DNA of 64,000 bases from NCBI GenBank assembly GCA_036873135.1, contig JAPTYO010000026.1, forward strand, positions 3,886,001 to 3,950,000. Reading direction: 5' to 3'. Shown one piece after another: positions 25,781 to 38,449 of the stretch. A program made the translations under genes and the position numbers. Under the pieces are notes generated by a model. The model saw only the letters and a program-made list of their open reading frames with translations. It was not told the DNA's origin and made no database searches. The first letter of the stretch is position 1; the number at the start of each line of letters is the position of its first letter. This DNA comes from Clarkia xantiana subsp. parviflora. Taxonomy: Eukaryota; Streptophyta; Magnoliopsida; Myrtales; Onagraceae.

Positions 25781-25937
25781 TTCTTCCTCTCAAATGCTCT
25801 TTCATTAGCACGATCGATCTTCATGGAATCTCGATCTTTTTTAATAGGAAGATCTCTGGATGTCTTCTATCTTCAACCATGCTTGATCTTAACAGGAATG
25901 CCCCACGGCTACATCTGGCTGGTTCATAATTCGTCGC

Positions 25938-26654
25938 TGATGGGTTCGACTACAGCCGTTAGGCCCTATTAACGGTGAGGAAACGGCAAATAGGCCCGGT
26001 GGGCCCTAAACGAAGGCCAAGATGGCCCAGGCTAAGGATCCCGACGAAGGGAGTCCGAGGATGAGAAGTCCCGACAGAGTCGGACCTGACAAGCGAGCTG
26101 AACGCTCCCGACAAGATGCCTCTGAGTAAGCCCCGATGATGAATCCCTGAGAACAATAGGCCCTGTCACGATGACGAGGGGCCACGAGCGGTGACACAAC
26201 GAGATAACTCTGGAGTCCCCGACTTTAGTCGGGACTCATTATTAGAGGATAAGGCCGAGATACGCGGGGCGTGGCCGAGATACGCGGAACGTGGTTAAGA
26301 TACACGGAGCGTGGCCGAGATACGCGGGGCGTGGCCGAGAGAAGCGAAATCATGGCCTAGATAGGCGGGATCACACCCGAGATACGCAGGATACGGGCTA
26401 ACCACCCCCAATGGTTCACCAGGTAACTGAGGTACCTCTTCTCCTATAAAAGGGCAAGAGGTCACCTTAGATCGATTACGTTGAAAATACATTACTTGAG
26501 ATTACTGCTTTCCAGTCCGTACGAGATACTCATTTAAGCATCGGAGAGGGATTCTGGGTCACCGCCCGGTCTATCCCCTCTTGCAGGATTGCGTGGAGCG
26601 AAGGAGCTAGGATCGCCGTCAGAGATCGTACCGGAGTTCCCCCGTGATCCAACA
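25938..26654 (+). repeat. E2 5' LTR (717 bp)
   Basis: TGATGGGTTCGAC...GTGATCCAACA. U3 carries the GGCCGAGATACGCGGGGCGT repeat (about 26250-26390) and a TATA box at 26445-26452. Compared by eye with the surviving 184 bases of the 3' LTR it differs at two positions. Confidence 0.93.
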
Positions 26655-26655
26655 T

Positions 26656-26673
26656 TGGCGCCGTCTGTGGGAA
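26656..26673 (+). other. E2 primer-binding site
   Basis: TGGCGCCGTCTGTGGGAA one base after the LTR end. A tRNA 3' end complementary to this primes minus-strand synthesis. The exact tRNA was not assigned. Confidence 0.8.
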
Positions 26674-26690
26674 TCTAACAAAAAGCTGAG

Positions 26691-29600
26691 ATGCCTTCTA
26701 CTCGTTCAATGGCGGCTGGCAAGCAAAGAAGGCAAGGACAATCTGGTGGTTCCCGTCATCCCGCTGCGACGACTCTAAATTCACTACCAGAACAGGAGGA
26801 AAACCAGAACCATCCCGCTGCTGAGCTCTCCCAGACAGGGTGGCATAATGAAGGTCCCGAATATGTTGCTGCTCAGCACCAGGGGAATAGGGAGCAGGAG
26901 GCTCCCCCAGCTGCGGACCTGACGAAGGCTGTGGCTGAAGCCATGCCAATGTTTTTGGCAGCCGTGGAGGCTCTCTTGGATCAGAGAGAGGCTGCGAATA
27001 GGCAAGAGGAGATGCCCCCGCTAGAAGAAGCGCCCCCACCAGCAGAGGTGCGGAACCTGCGGGAGGCTCAACCCCGAGGCCAAAGCAGGAATGGAGGGTC
27101 CGTTCAGCCAGAGAGATTCGTGGTTGATGGGCCAGGACCAATACAACACAGGACCATTCCCCTTAATGGTCCCATCACCCCCGACCAGGTGGTAAAGATC
27201 GTGAACATCTGCATGGGAGAGCAGAAGCCGCTGGTGTCGGAGCTGAGGGATCGATCTACTCATCCCTTCGTTCCTCGACTCATAGACACCCTAGCCCCGC
27301 CAGGGTTAGGTATCCCCACAATAAAGGAATACGATGGTGAAGGAGATCCGGTTCGTCATGTCCAGAAACACCTCATGGCGTGTCTGGGAAGAGCCCCGAA
27401 TGAAGATATAGTGTGTACGTTGTTCCCGAACACACTTGGGGAAAGAGCCCTGACCTTGTTCTTTAGTCTTCCCCCAGGCTGCATCACTTGCTGGGCAGAT
27501 ATGCACGACCGATTCATTCAGCAGTACCAGGGTCGTAGACGTTTTGCTGAAAAGTGGGAGGTCCCTGACCCAGGTGGTACAGAGGCCCGACGAATCGCTG
27601 GCGCACTATTACCAGCGGTACACTTCCAGTGTGGCGGAGTTTGATGAGGAGATCTCGGAGGGTGAAACCATCCGTACCTTCATTCGGAACCTAACAGCCC
27701 CCTACGGTTCCGACCTGATGCACAGCGTGGCTGAGAAGGCTGTATGGAATATGGAGGCACTACAGAAGAGGGTAAAACGGCAAATCGATGTCCAGGAGTC
27801 GAAGATAGCCGCTGGAGAGCTGGAGCCCCCGAAGTCGAATAAAGGGAAGCAGTCGGTTAAACCCTTCGACGATCGTAAGTCAAAAGGTAAACCCGAGAGC
27901 AGCCGGAATCGAGGCCGCTCTGATCGGAGGGATGATAGGCGTTCTTCAAGGAAGGACAAGCGGGAGGATCTCGACATTCCTCTCATTTGCTCCATGGCGG
28001 AGGTACTAACGGTCATGAAACGACAAGGTATCTCCAGGTACCCCCAAAAGAAGGATGGAGAATTCTTGGGATCCCGCACGGATCGCTACTGCCGATTTCA
28101 CCGCGTAAATGGTCACGACACCAACCTTTGTCGGGAGCTGAAGAAGGAGATCGAAAAGCTGATCCAGAATGGGAAGCTCAAGGAGTTCGTCGGGGATAAG
28201 CGGTGTCGATCCCGTTCTCGGTCCCGATCGCGGTCCCGTTCTCGATCCCGCGATCGGTCCCCAAAGAAGAAGAGGTCCGACCCGGAGCCGTCCGGTGCCC
28301 GCAAAGAACGACGGGGCACCATCAATGTGATTCACGGAGGATTTGCTGCTGGAGGTGATACCTCGTCCTCTCGGGAGGTTTACGCCTCTAGAATTCCTAC
28401 GGCTGTGGTGCTGGGTAAGAGGTCCCGATCCTGGACCCTGAAGGAAGAGATGGTGATCTCTTCGTCGGAGGATCTCATAGGCGTGGAGACTCCGCACGAT
28501 GACGCCTTGGTTGTGACCTTGGATGTAGACGGGTACGAGATGAAGCGAATTCTGATCCATGGAGGGAGTTCCTCCGATATTCTATTCATGGACGCGCTGG
28601 AGGCTATGGGAAAAACGAAGAAAGATCTGAAGGAGGCAAACTTCCCGATGGTTGGGTTCTCTGGTTCTACCTCCTATCCGCTAGGAGTAATCACCTTACC
28701 AGTGGAGTTTGGTAGTGGGTGGAAATCAGAAACGAGGAACATGGAGTTCGTGGTAGTTGATTCCGCAGGGACTTACAACGCGATTATCGGGAGAACCACC
28801 ATCAACCCCCTGATGGCAGTTGCCTCGACAGTTCACCAGAAGATGAAGTTCCCGACTGACCACGGAGTCGGAGAGGTCAAGGGCGACCAGGTGGCTTCCA
28901 GAAAATGTTATGTCAATGCCACTCGAAGGAGGAGACGAGAGACCATGACTGTCTTCCAAACAGATACTGATCCCAGAGAGGAGTTTGGGCGTCCCGCCCC
29001 CATAGAAGATCTAAAAGAAGTCGAGATTGACGGACCTCAGAGGAAGGTGAAAATCGGGTCTGCTTTGACCGAAAAGACAACCCGAGAGTTCATCGATTTG
29101 CTGAAACAGTTCAAGGAGCTGTTTGCCTGGTCCCCAAGCGATATGCCAGGAATCAGCCCCGATGTGATCGTACACGAGCTGAAAATAGATCCCGCGATCA
29201 AACCTATCACGCAGAAAAGGCGTCCGATGGGCACAGACAAGAAGATCGCGATCCAGCAGAAGGTGGGCAAGTTGCTCGACGTTGGGTTTATTAAAGAGCT
29301 CCGATTCCAGACTTGGGTCGCTAATCCGGTACTGGTGAAGAAGACTAATGGGAAATGGCGGATGTGTGTAGATTTCCGCGACCTGAATAAGGCTTGCTCG
29401 AAGGACTGTTACCCGCTCCCGAGAATCGACCAGCTGGTGGATGCCACATCGGGACATGAGCTGGTGAGCTTCATGGATGCGTATTCGGGCTACAACCAGA
29501 TCAAGATGGCTAAGGAGGACGCTCCTCACATAGCGTTTTATGCAGACAGTGACATCTATCACTACGATGTCATGCCTTTCGGGTTGATCAATGCCGGGGC

Positions 29601-29775
29601 AACCTATCAGCGGATGGTGAATAAGCTGTTCGGAGATATGCTGGGGGAGACCATGGAGGCTTACGTGGATGATATGATGGTGAAGTCCCGACAAGCTGAG
29701 GATCATGTGCACAACCTAGCCATGGCGTTTGAGCGGATGAGGCTTCATCAAGTTCGCTTAAACCCGACGAAATGA
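26691..29775 (+). pseudogene. E2 gag-protease-RT (first part), frameshifted
   Basis: Domain order as in E1. A one-base insertion within 27541-27560 shifts the frame in the capsid region, and reading resumes in the frame that runs to 29775. The zinc knuckle has the same C-x2-H-x4-H-x4-C spacing (codons near 28090-28135), followed by the arginine-serine run at 28204-28260. In the protease the motif reads HGGSSSD instead of DGGSSSD (codon CAT at 28558-28560), so the catalytic aspartate is lost. RT stops at TGA (29773-29775), where E1 has TGC. Gln is kept at the site of E1's nonsense codon. Confidence 0.93.
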
Positions 29776-30953
29776 GCCTTCGGAGTCCACTCAGGGAAAT
29801 TTTTGGGCTTTATGGTGAGCCAGAGAGGAATTGAGGTGAATCTCGAGAAGCTGAGGGCGATTGAGGAGATGCAGTCTCCGATAAACCATTGGGAGGTGCA
29901 AGTGCTGAATGGCCGACTGGCTGCAATGAATCGCTTCCTGTCCAAAGCCAGCGACCGATCAATGCCATTTTTTGAAGTCCTGAGGGCCAACAAGAAGTTT
30001 GAGTGGACCGCCAAGTGTGAAGAAGCCTTCCAAGCACTCAAGCAGCACCTTCGCACCCTCCCGCCGCTGGCGAAACCGGTTCCAGGCGAGCCGCTCTATC
30101 TTTACTTGGCTGTTTCTGAATTTGCCATTAGCTCTGTGTTAGTGAAGGTTGTCGAGGGTAATCAAGTCCCCGTCTATTATGTAAGCAAGGCGTTTGCCAA
30201 GTCTGAATTGAATTATCCTGCCGTTGAGAAGTATCTCTTTGCGTTGATTATTACTGCTCGGAAGCTAAGGCCTTATTTCCATGCACACGAGATTACTGTG
30301 TTGACGAACCAGCCTTTGAAGCATTTTTTGAACCGACCGGATGCGTCGGGAAGATTAGTGAAGTGGGCAGTAGAGCTTAGTGAGTTTCGCATACACTTTG
30401 CTCCAAGAACGGCCATTAAGGGCCAGGCATTGGCGGATTTCATAGCAGAATCTACAGCCCCCGATCTAGAAGAAACGGGCCCTGTAGAGGGGGAAACCAT
30501 GGAGGTCCCGACAGAAGAACAACCAGAGAGGGTAGAGCAATCAGAACAGCCAAACGAGGAAAATACCTGGGAAATGTACACAGATGGCTCCTCGAGTTCG
30601 GACGGATCAGGAGCAGGCTTTCTGTTGATACCACCGGGTGGAGGTGAGCCGCTCCGATACGCCTTGGCTTTAACATTCAAGGCCACAAACAACGAAGCGG
30701 AGTATGAGGCTCTTATCACGGGCCTGAAAATTGCTAAAGGCACTGGAGTCGATCACTTGAGAGTGAAGTGTGACGCACCTTTAATCGTAAACCAGGTTCA
30801 AGGGCGATACGAAGCGAGGAGCCCGATAATGAAGAAGTATCTACACGAGGTGCAAACCTTGAAGGAGAGCTTTAAAAGCTTCGACATCGAGGCAATCCCG
30901 AGGGAGGAAAACGTAGAGGCAGACGCCTTGAGAAAATTTGCCCTGGGGCACCC
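29776..30953 (+). pseudogene. E2 RT end, RNase H and second RNase H
   Basis: Reading continues in the same frame as the upstream part. RNase H and then the second RNase H (YTDGSSSSDGSGAG, NNEAEYEAL, VKCDA, VEADAL) are complete in sequence. A G-run at 30945-30948 has four Gs where E1 has five (4283-4287), which shifts the frame before integrase. This is a different base from the one lost in E1. Confidence 0.92.
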
Positions 30954-32297
30954 TTGGAAGAAAATCGGAAGGTGCACTTCTTGGAGAAGGTGATCTTATC
31001 GACCACCGACCCGACACAGGTATGTGCCATTGAGGCAAGATCGGAGGAGGAGCCCACTTGGATGACCCCGATAGTCGCATACCTGACTACGGGGACAGTC
31101 CCCGATGATAAAGTATTAGCCGATAGGATACGTCGGATCGCGGCTAACTACGTGATGCTGGACAATCAGCTATACAAGAAGGGCTGGTTCTCGACTCCGT
31201 ACTTGAAGTGTGTGGCAGAGCCCGACACAAATCGAATCCTGAAGGAGGTGCATGAAGGGGTCGCGGCTTGTCATGAAGGAGCCCGATCCATTATGAAGAA
31301 AGTGCTGAACATGGGCTATTATTGGCCTACGATGAGCAAGGAAGCGACGGCGTTGGTCCGATCCTGTGACGCGTGCCAGAGGTACGCCCCGAGCATCATG
31401 GCTCCGGCCGCCAATCTGACATCCGTCAAGAGCGCTTGGCCCTTCGCGCAATGGGGCATTGAGTTGGTGGGACCTCTTCCACAAGCATAAGGTCAATGTA
31501 AGTATTTACTTGTAGCTATCGATTATTTTTCGAAATTGATAGAGGCAAAGGCGTTGGCCAGAACGACGGGGAACCAGATCGTCAAGTTCCTCCAGACCCA
31601 TATTGTGTCCAGATACGGGATTCCTAAGGTGGTGATCAGCGACAATGATCCACCGTTTAACGGCTCTCAGGTGAGGGAGTATCTGGAGGAGTTGAACATC
31701 GAGCATCGGACAGCTTCCGTACGCCATGCTCAGACTAACGGTCAGGTGGAATCAGCCAACAAAATCGTGATGGATGGCCTGAAGAAGCGGGTCTATGCCT
31801 TGAAGGGCAAGTGGCTGAACGAACTGAAAAACGTGCTTTGGGCTGTTAGAACGACACCCAAACGATCAACAGGGGAGACTCCGTTTGGCCTCGTTTATGG
31901 CATGGAGGCTGTCGCCCCCGTGGAGGTAGCTGTGACGTCCCATCGGATGAGATATTACGAGCCTCTGACGAATGATGAGATAAGACGTCTGGACTTGGAC
32001 TTGCTCGAAGAGAAGAGGCGGGAAGCCGATGAAGTCCAAGCTCGAATGCGTTTGGCAACGGCCAGATACTACAATCGGCGAGTTAAGTCCCGACAGTTCT
32101 TCGTCGGGGAGCTGGTTTGGCGTCGCAACGAGTTTACCCTTTTGGATCGAATCAACAAGATGTCACCAAAATGGGAAGGACCTTATAAGGTCGTGGGGAT
32201 GCCAGCTCCAAATGCATACAAATTGGAAGACCTCGATGGCAGAGTATTGAAGCACTCTTTTAGTGGCGAACACTTGAAGAAACACCATGCCCGATGA
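30954..32297 (+). pseudogene. E2 integrase, nonsense and first catalytic Asp lost
   Basis: The zinc module is readable here (H-x3-H pair in VHEGVAACHEG is compatible, then CDAC). The core begins WGIELVGP: the first catalytic residue is Glu (GAG 31461-31463) where E1 has Asp. TAA at 31488-31490 then interrupts it. The remainder (31536-32297) has ISDNDPPF and GQVESANK and a complete C-terminal domain. The product would not be active. Confidence 0.92.
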
Positions 32298-32326
32298 AAG
32301 TCGCCTTAAGTGGTGCCCGATGTAAA

Positions 32327-32510
32327 ATCGATTACGTTGAAAATACATTACTTGAGATTACTGCTTGCCAGTCCGTACGAGATACTCATTTAAGCATCGG
32401 AGAGGGATTCTGGGTCACCGCCCGGTCTATCCCCTCTTGCAGGATTGCGTGGAGCGAAGTAGCTAGGATCGCCGTCAGAGATCGTACCGGAGTTCCCCCG
32501 TGATCCAACA
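32327..32510 (+). repeat. E2 3' LTR remnant (184 bp)
   Basis: It corresponds base for base to 26471-26654 of the 5' LTR with two visible substitutions. It is followed by the target duplication gtcgc (32511-32515). Confidence 0.92.
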
Positions 32511-32515
32511 GTCGC

Positions 32516-33400
32516 GTGCTGGACGAATGACCCGATTAATTAACACACATGGATGGTGTTGAGTTTGGCAAAGTAGTCCGCAAATGGTAAACTTAGGCAT
32601 AGATATCGTTCGAGGTATCTGGGGTAAATTCGATAGCTGGCATAAGAATGGTCGGCGAGCGAAGGGCCGTACACGAGATGTGTTCTTCAGGAGTTTTGAT
32701 TTGGATGATTATCCATGTTGCGCAATGAATAAGGAAAAACTCAAAATTCGGGGATAAAAATGATCACAACTTCTCTTACCCGGGAGTTGGATTTTTCAAC
32801 GGGCAATGTGCTCGCTATGCGACTGGACCTGCTGCATGTCTGATTTTCCTGCTCCACAACTTGTATATGTGCACCTGCTGAAAAGTACATGCCCCTAGTG
32901 CCAGACTGAAAATTTCAGAACTTTTTTCGGAAAAGGATTCGGTTGATCGAGTCAAGCTGTACTGATCGGCACATTGAATCTTCACAAGATTCTTGATGAT
33001 CTCTTGAAATTTCTCATCTCCTGACATGTCCGATCTCAATGGGAGATGCCCCATGGTTACCGCTGAATGGTTTAAACCTGGCCACATAACAGTTGTATAC
33101 CTCGTCCTGGAAAGCGTATAAATTTCACACATGACAGGTGAAATTTTTCATAGAAACTCTTCGAAGCACTCATGTTTCACACGGTTGCGGCATTGGTTGA
33201 AGTGAGTAGGGACACTCAAATCTCAAGAAAAAAATTAAGTACAATTTAACGCACCTCAGCGTTAGATATCTCAAGTGTGCAATTTGTTCCTTGTGCAACT
33301 GGATGACTGCATGTTCTTTTTTGTTGCCCCATTTAGCCGGCATAACTTATGTGTACATGATACCTTAACCAAGGGTACCTGAAAAGAGTGAATGAAAAAT
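32516..33400. other. E3 internal non-coding region right of E2
   Basis: It continues the E3 interior after the target duplication. No gag, pol or other domain was recognised on either strand. Confidence 0.7.
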
Positions 33401-35580
33401 CATTGTAGAGAATATGAGAAATCATGCATGATTTTTTTTTAAAACTCTAATGTCATTCATTTCATAATTTTGATTTTTTTTTAAAAAGGAATCAAAATTT
33501 ATGATCAAATGTGTTTTGCGCCATCATGGAGTTTACTGAGTTTGCTGAGTGCATTATCTGGCTCGAACGCGGGACAAATGCTCAAAACAAAGTGTTTTTC
33601 AAAAGGTTTTTCTCGTCCTTTGTTTAAACTCGAATAGTAGCACTCAACTGCACACTTAAACTATTTTCTCAAAAAAGAATCAAAACTCCCATTTTTTAAA
33701 TGCTCGCTTATGCGAATGTTGAAATGACGATCTTGCCAAAACAGTGCAATACACCTTGGATAAAACGAATGACACTTTGAGTTTTTTTTTTTTAAAGAAT
33801 GCTCATGCATGCTTGAAAGTTAAAATTCTACTGTTAAGAAAGTTACAACTTACAACATATTACCTGAATGACGCATATGAAATGCATTTTTGAAAGTTAA
33901 AATTCTATTCTAAGAAATTCACAACTTACAACAGTATACCTGTATAATGCATATGATATGCATATTTTGAAATGAAAATTTCAGGTGGATTTTTTTTTTT
34001 AAAAATAATGCAATTGGGATGCATGCGTGAATTTGAAAGCTCTATAGCTAAAAAAAACTCACAATATACCTGAAATGTTTTTTTTTTATAAAAATGCATA
34101 TTGAATGCATGCTTTAAAAAAAAACAGGTAAAAAGGTTTTTTTGAAAACGATGCGTATGCAATTCATGTTTGAATTTAAAAAATTCTAAGAGCCAAAAAA
34201 GAATTACAGATTTTCCTAATTAAAAAAAAATGATGCACATTGAATGCTAACGGAATTTAACAACTTACATGAAAAGTTTTTTTCAAAAAATAATGCATAT
34301 GAAACACATGCTTGAAATAAAACATCCTGGTAAGTTGTTTTGAAAACAACACATGGAATACATGTTTGACACTAAAAGTTCTGCGACTAAGAATGTGTAC
34401 AGTCTATAAAGATATTATTTTTCCTAAAACAATGCACATGAGATGCATACTTGAGATGAAAGTTCTACAGTCAAGATAATTTACAAGTTATCTGAAAAGA
34501 TTTTTTGTTTTTTTTTTCGAGGGAAAAAAAAAATCAATGCATCTTGGTTGCTCAAAATTAAGAATCAGACGAAAAGTTTTTTTTTTTTTTTTTTTTTTTA
34601 AGGATTTATATGAGATGCAGAAAAATTAATACAAGATGCAAACTTAAAAATAAAAGTTCTACAACTGAGAAAAATTACAATTTACCTGAAAGTTTTTTTT
34701 TTCGAAAATAATGCATATGATATGCATGTTTTTTGATTAAAAATTCAGATAAAATGTTTTTTAAACAAAGAGCCCTAAAACTAAGAGAGCTTACGGTTTA
34801 TCTAATTTTTTTTAATTTAATGCATATTGGATGCATTATTAAAAATAAAACAATTCAGTTAAAAAGTTTTTTTTTTAAATGATGCATATGGAATGCACGT
34901 TCGAAATTAGAAGCTCTAACAGTTAAAGCGGAATTACAAATTTTCCTAAATTTTTTTTGTTTTTTGTTTTTTTTATTTTATTTTTTGTTTTGTTTTGTTT
35001 TTTTTAGCAATGCATATACAATACACTAACCAAAATTACAACTTACCTGAAAATTTTTTCAAAAATAATGCGTACAAAACACATGTTAAAAAAAAAATTC
35101 AGGTAAGAGGTTTTTTTAGAAAAAAATGCATATGAAATGCATGTTCGAAAGGAAGCTCTAATAGCTAAAGAAATTAAATTTTCCGAAATGTTTTTTTTTT
35201 TAAAAGTAATGCATACGTAACGCACTAACAAAATTACAACTTACCTGAGAGTTTTTTTTTTAAATAATGCGCATGAGATGCATATTTAGAATAAAAATTT
35301 AGGTAATTTTTTTTTTTAAAAAAAAAATGCATCTGAAACCCATGTTTAGAAGTAAAAATCTACAACTAAGGGATTAACTACTTAGCTAAAAAGGGAATTA
35401 AATTTCTCATGAAAATATTTTTTTGAAAATAATGTATGAAAGATGCGCTAATCTTGAGTTACAACTTACCTGAATATTTTTTTTTTTTTAAATAATGCGC
35501 ATGAAACGCATATTTAGAACGAATTTTTAGGTAAGAGGTTTTTTAAAAAAAAAAATGAAATGAGATGAATGCATGAAAAA
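33400..35580. repeat. Degenerate E3 array of poly(T), ATGCATATGAAATGCATG and ACTTACCTGAAA blocks
   Basis: Roughly every 90-130 bases the same order recurs: ACAACTTACCTGAAA, a T-run of 7 to 24, AAAATAATGCATATG(A/G)AATGCATG, then TTGAAATAAAAGTTCTA(C)AACTAAGA. At least fifteen copies are recognisable, strongly diverged and with homopolymers of variable length. There is no coding capacity. Confidence 0.75.
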
Positions 35581-36053
35581 TAAATGCTATACAAACAGTC
35601 GTATGATAACATTTACAACAAAAAAACATATCATTTTAGGGGGGTAAAAAAATGTGTGGCTTTGCTCTACAAGGTAGGTTCCACTGATAGGTTCCCGACA
35701 AGGTGGTTTCCTCACCTCATCATACGGATCATAAGACCTTCACAAGCGAGTAGAGTTTTTCCGAGCCGTACCGGCGGCCCAGCCGCTCCAGTCGTACCGT
35801 ACTAAACCTCCGAGGTTCCTAGTCGCCCTGAGTTTTAGGCGTTTTGGACATTACACTAAAGTGAGTGTGTGCGATTTTAAGTAATACATATACAACAAAG
35901 AAAAATAGTCAATCATAAAAAAAAAAATTAACTCCACACCTGAAATCACAAAAAAAAAGTTAGATCAGTGAAATTAAAATAAAATTAAACTTAAAATTAC
36001 AAAACTCAAACATGGCAAAAAGTAAACATACTGAGCCTGAACCCTCTAAAACT
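35581..36053. other. E3 leader region next to the PBS
   Basis: Non-coding, mixed composition with a GC-rich patch (35750-35840). It is the 5' untranslated part of E3 read on the minus strand. Confidence 0.6.
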
Positions 36054-36071
36054 TCCCTAGCAGAGTCGCCA
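36054..36071 (-). other. E3 primer-binding site
   Basis: The minus strand reads TGGCGACTCTGCTAGGGA directly inside the 5' LTR. It defines the orientation of E3. The tRNA was not assigned. Confidence 0.8.
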
Positions 36072-36074
36072 AAT

Positions 36075-36793
36075 TGTCAGACCCTAAAAATCCGACGTAA
36101 GGCGAATTACGTTTTGAAAACGTGCAATTTGAAAAGAGTCGCCACTAGTTAATTATTAGGCTAACTAGAATCCTAAATTACCTAAGTGAATAACGAATTA
36201 AACACCCATGTATTGAATCAGTCTACGATCAGAAATTCAAGTTCGGAGGTCCTATTACGAATTAAAAATATGAATTTTTACTTACGCCCTTTCGGTACTC
36301 AATTTACTTAATTTGCCAATTTTAGGATTTAAACATGCATCACAACTAATTAATCTAATGAAAAAAAAAAACTAATATTCATACACGAATTATTATTAAT
36401 GACAAACTTAAGCCTAAAAAAAACCTATTATGCTTCTAAATCCCTAATTGAGGTAAAATATAAATAAAACTAAAAATGCTCAAATCATGATATAATCTAA
36501 TATCTACATGTCATACACATATACGCATAAAACATGCTACTTGATTATATTTACATTTTAATTACCCTATCAACATAAAATAATAATACTAATAAATAAA
36601 CAGAATAAAAAAAACTAATTATTAAATAATAATAATAATATATATTTAAAAAAATTGGGAAAGGACTCACCTGGACTGAGGCAGGACGTTCGTGGTGGCT
36701 GGGGAAGGTCAGGACGGTGCTGTGGGGGTCGCCGGGACGGGCAGCGCTGTCTGGCGAGTCTGTCCTGGGAGAGTAGAGAGAGAGAGAGAGAGT

Positions 36794-36824
<31 letters not shown>

Positions 36825-37647
36825 GATGGCGAGGACGAGGGCCGGTGGTGTCCGGTGGCGTCGGGGCCTAGTTGGGCTGCAGCGGATTGGAAGGCGGTGG
36901 TCCGGCGCGGCCCTGGCTGGTTTTACAGGCGGATGGCAACGGCTGGAGAAGAGAGGGAAAGAGAGGGAGAGAGAGAGAGAGGAGAGAGAACGAGAGATTG
37001 AGAGAGAAGGGCGGCCGGCCTTACCAGTAGAGTGGTGGCGGTCGGCGTAGCGCGCTAGACGGAACCGAGGGCGGTGGTCGGAGGGGCCACCAGCGTGGCC
37101 GGATGGACGACCACCGGCGATGGAGCCAACTCCGGCAGATTAGTTGTTGCAGTTCCAGCAGCCAAAAAAAAAAACTTTTCTGAGCACTAGAGGACAAAAA
37201 TCGCGCAGACCCCGAGAAATAATGTATTATTGCTTTGTAGTGGTTTTTTATGTGTCTTTTACAATGTAAACCTAGACCCCTATTTATACTAAAAACCTAG
37301 TCTAGATTACAGATAAAATTTAAATAAAAAATACTAACAAATAATTATTCTAGAGAATATTCCTAAGGATATTTATCTTTACAGATAATTATTTTTTTGA
37401 ATAAAAAATAATATCTGGAGATAAATATCTTACATATAATTTTCTAAAATAAAAAAACTAATTATTATATATATATTTTTAAATATTCCGAAAATATTAA
37501 ATAAATTCGAAATAATTTAAATATATTTTATAATAATTTACCTAATGTCCCCTTGAACATTTTTGGAGACTTTGTGGCTTGACGCGTCTGGAGTTTGACG
37601 TATCGTGTGTAACGTCGTTACGTCCGGGTCAAAATCGAGTGTTTACA
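36075..37647 (-). repeat. E3 5' LTR
   Basis: 1573 bp, co-linear with the three 3' copies. Its GA run is interrupted (36775-36822). It is flanked on the right by the target duplication cgtga. Confidence 0.92.
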
Positions 37648-38449
37648 CGTGAATTTGGGTATATTCTTTCGCAATGAGTCGAGCTTTGTACCGCTCGAAA
37701 TTTCCATCAGCAGTGAGTTTCAATTTCAGAACCCACTCTACCCCTATGACTTTGTTGTTAGCAGGTAAATCAACTGAAGACCATACCGAATTGGCTTTCA
37801 TAGAGGCGATCTCTTCCTCCATTGCTTTCCTCCATTCCTTCGCTTGAGGTCCTTCCAAGGCTTGTGTAACCGTTACCAGTTCATCAGCCGAAGTTAGAGT
37901 GAATAAGTCACCCTTCTCGATGGGATACTTCTTGGGAGAAGTTCGATGCATTTGACTACGTCTAGGCTCGTTAGTCCCATCTTGAACTTGAACAACACTC
38001 TCACTAGGAATAATAATCCTGATTAGAACAACGATCCCACTGGGAACAAGAGCCTTTCTTGAACCTTCACCAACAACTTTTCTTGGACGACCTCTTGGTC
38101 TCGGGATTCTACCTCCGAGATGAATTCCATGGTTACTAGAACAAGGAACCAAGTTGGTAATGCCTCTACTTCTGTCACCAGTAGGTAGTTGAAGAATTAT
38201 AGACTTTTCATCCAACGGTTTAGCAACATGATTATCAGTTTCGACTTGATTTGCACCCGCAGCAACAGTGATCTGTGTGGTTGGATTGACTCCTCCCACT
38301 GGATTGGTTGGATTGACTCCTCCCACTGTATTTACTACGGAAATGTCTCCATTTTCATTTACCATATCGTTCACTGGCGTTGCTGCCTTAAATCTCCCAC
38401 TCGAAGTAAGTGGGACCTGATCATCGTCATTATGCTCTAGTTCAATCAA
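37648..38449 (-). pseudogene. E6 copia RT N-terminus and connector, other side of E3
   Basis: It contains a proline/valine-rich connector, then the RT start: KEWRKAMEEEIASMKANSVW, then GVEWVLKLKL...NFERYKARLIAKEYTQ, breaking at the E3 boundary. It is open for about 268 codons. Integrase and gag of this copia were not recognised further right. Confidence 0.9.

Larger units (their letters stand above)
25938..32510 (+). mobile_element. E2: Tat-type Ty3/gypsy element, 3' zone deleted
   Basis: A close relative of E1. The 5' LTR is 25938-26654, the PBS 26656-26673, gag-pol 26691-32297. About 30 bases of 3' repeat follow, and then the sequence jumps at a 4-base match (atcg) into the last 184 bases of the 3' LTR (32327-32510). 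The target duplication gtcgc is intact at 25933-25937 and 32511-32515, so integration was complete. The deletion of the repeat zone, antisense gene, PPT and most of the 3' LTR came later. It is inserted inside E3. Coding is broken by frameshifts, two nonsense codons and catalytic substitutions. Confidence 0.93.
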
